A DNA stretch of 6,544 bases from Gammaproteobacteria bacterium (GTDB taxonomy: Bacteria > Pseudomonadota > Gammaproteobacteria > Steroidobacterales > Steroidobacteraceae): NCBI GenBank assembly GCA_019242385.1, contig JAFAVO010000255.1, positions 1 to 6,544 of the forward strand. The letters run 5' to 3'. The position numbers and the translations under genes were made by a program. The notes beneath the pieces are model-generated. The model had not been told where the DNA came from. It ran no database searches and was given only the letters and a program-made list of their open reading frames with translations. Below are positions 6,176-6,544 of the stretch, piece by piece. Within the stretch, counting starts at the first letter, position 1, and each line of letters opens with the position of its first letter.

Positions 6176-6544
6176 ATGCCCTCCGCTATCCGCCTGCTGG
6201 TCCTCGATGTCGATGGGGTACTGACCGATGGGCGGCTGTACTTCGGCGCGCGCGGCGAAGCGCTCAAGGCCTTCCACGTGCGCGATGGGGTCGGGCTCAA
6301 GCAGCTGCAACGCGCGGGTCTCACTGTCGCGGTGATCTCCGGACGCCGCTCGCGCATGGTGGCGGCGCGCTGCCGCGAGCTCGGCGTGCGTCACGTGCTG
6401 CAGGGGGTGGGCGACAAGCTCACCGCGCTCAGGCGCCTGTGCGCGCGGCTGAAGCTCACGCCCGCCTCCTGTGCCTGTGTAGGCGATGATCTTCCCGATG
6501 TGCCACTGATGCGCGCCACGGCGCTCTCCTTCGCGGTTGCCGAC
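6176..6544 (+). CDS. kdsC: 3-deoxy-D-manno-octulosonate 8-phosphate phosphatase, 5' part
   Basis: KdsC removes the phosphate from Kdo 8-phosphate to give Kdo, two steps after KdsD. It is a small HAD-superfamily phosphatase that lacks a cap domain. The first 123 codons are present, out of about 175-190 expected, and the frame is open to the window edge. All catalytic motifs are already visible: DVDGVLTDG with nucleophile Asp11 and acid/base Asp13, VISGR with Ser55, the motif III Lys81 in GVGDK, and VGDDLPD with the magnesium-binding Asp104 and Asp105. The KAFHVRDG stretch is typical of KdsC. The ATG is one base after the kdsD TGA, with no clear Shine-Dalgarno, so translation is probably coupled to kdsD. 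By the usual gene order lptC would follow outside the window; that is inference. Confidence 0.95.
   Translation, partial: MPSAIRLLVLDVDGVLTDGRLYFGARGEALKAFHVRDGVGLKQLQRAGLTVAVISGRRSRMVAARCRELGVRHVLQGVGDKLTALRRLCARLKLTPASCACVGDDLPDVPLMRATALSFAVAD

Noticed and set aside
5560..6357. A 265-codon minus-strand frame opposite kdsD and kdsC
   Set aside because: It overlaps two genes with intact catalytic residues, spans their junction, and has Arg-rich composition typical of a shadow frame.
1..6544. CRISPR, insertion sequence, prophage or defence genes
   Set aside because: Every stretch is accounted for by housekeeping genes on consistent GC-rich sequence; no regularly spaced repeats, transposase or terminal inverted repeats were found.

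Overview
This window carries ordinary chromosomal genes from a high-GC (roughly two-thirds G+C by eye) Gram-negative bacterium, most likely a gammaproteobacterium. Two observations support this. KdsD and KdsC make Kdo, which is needed for lipopolysaccharide. The ibaG-murA pair beside kdsD-kdsC is a known gammaproteobacterial neighbourhood. I see no mobile element, tRNA, rRNA, CRISPR array or sign of foreign DNA.

Layout. Positions 1-3367 hold three minus-strand genes in the order gnd (6-phosphogluconate dehydrogenase, short form), zwf (glucose-6-phosphate dehydrogenase) and a secreted M19 dipeptidase, whose 3' end runs off the left edge. Gaps of 27 and 35 bases, each with a good Shine-Dalgarno sequence, suggest one operon. 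A 249-base spacer (3368-3616) holds a candidate gnd promoter and a hairpin that overlaps the murA stop codon. Positions 3617-5113 hold ibaG and murA on the minus strand, directly abutting (TGA then GTG). A 47-base divergent spacer (5114-5160) separates them from kdsD and kdsC on the plus strand. kdsC is cut off by the right edge after 123 codons.

How the genes fit together. Zwf and Gnd are the two dehydrogenases of the oxidative pentose phosphate pathway, which ends at ribulose 5-phosphate. KdsD isomerises that compound to arabinose 5-phosphate, the precursor of Kdo, and KdsC is the later Kdo-8-phosphate phosphatase. MurA performs the first committed step of peptidoglycan synthesis. The window therefore joins sugar-phosphate supply to the synthesis of both cell-envelope polymers. 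IbaG is a small BolA-family protein linked to iron-sulfur and envelope physiology.

The points most worth a second look are the very compact ibaG/kdsD spacer, where each gene has a -10-like box exactly six bases before its ATG and no Shine-Dalgarno (possible leaderless transcripts on both sides); an NAD-type rather than NADP-type signature in Gnd beside an NADP-type signature in Zwf; and a dipeptidase in a pentose phosphate operon that lacks pgl here. No undescribed system is evident.
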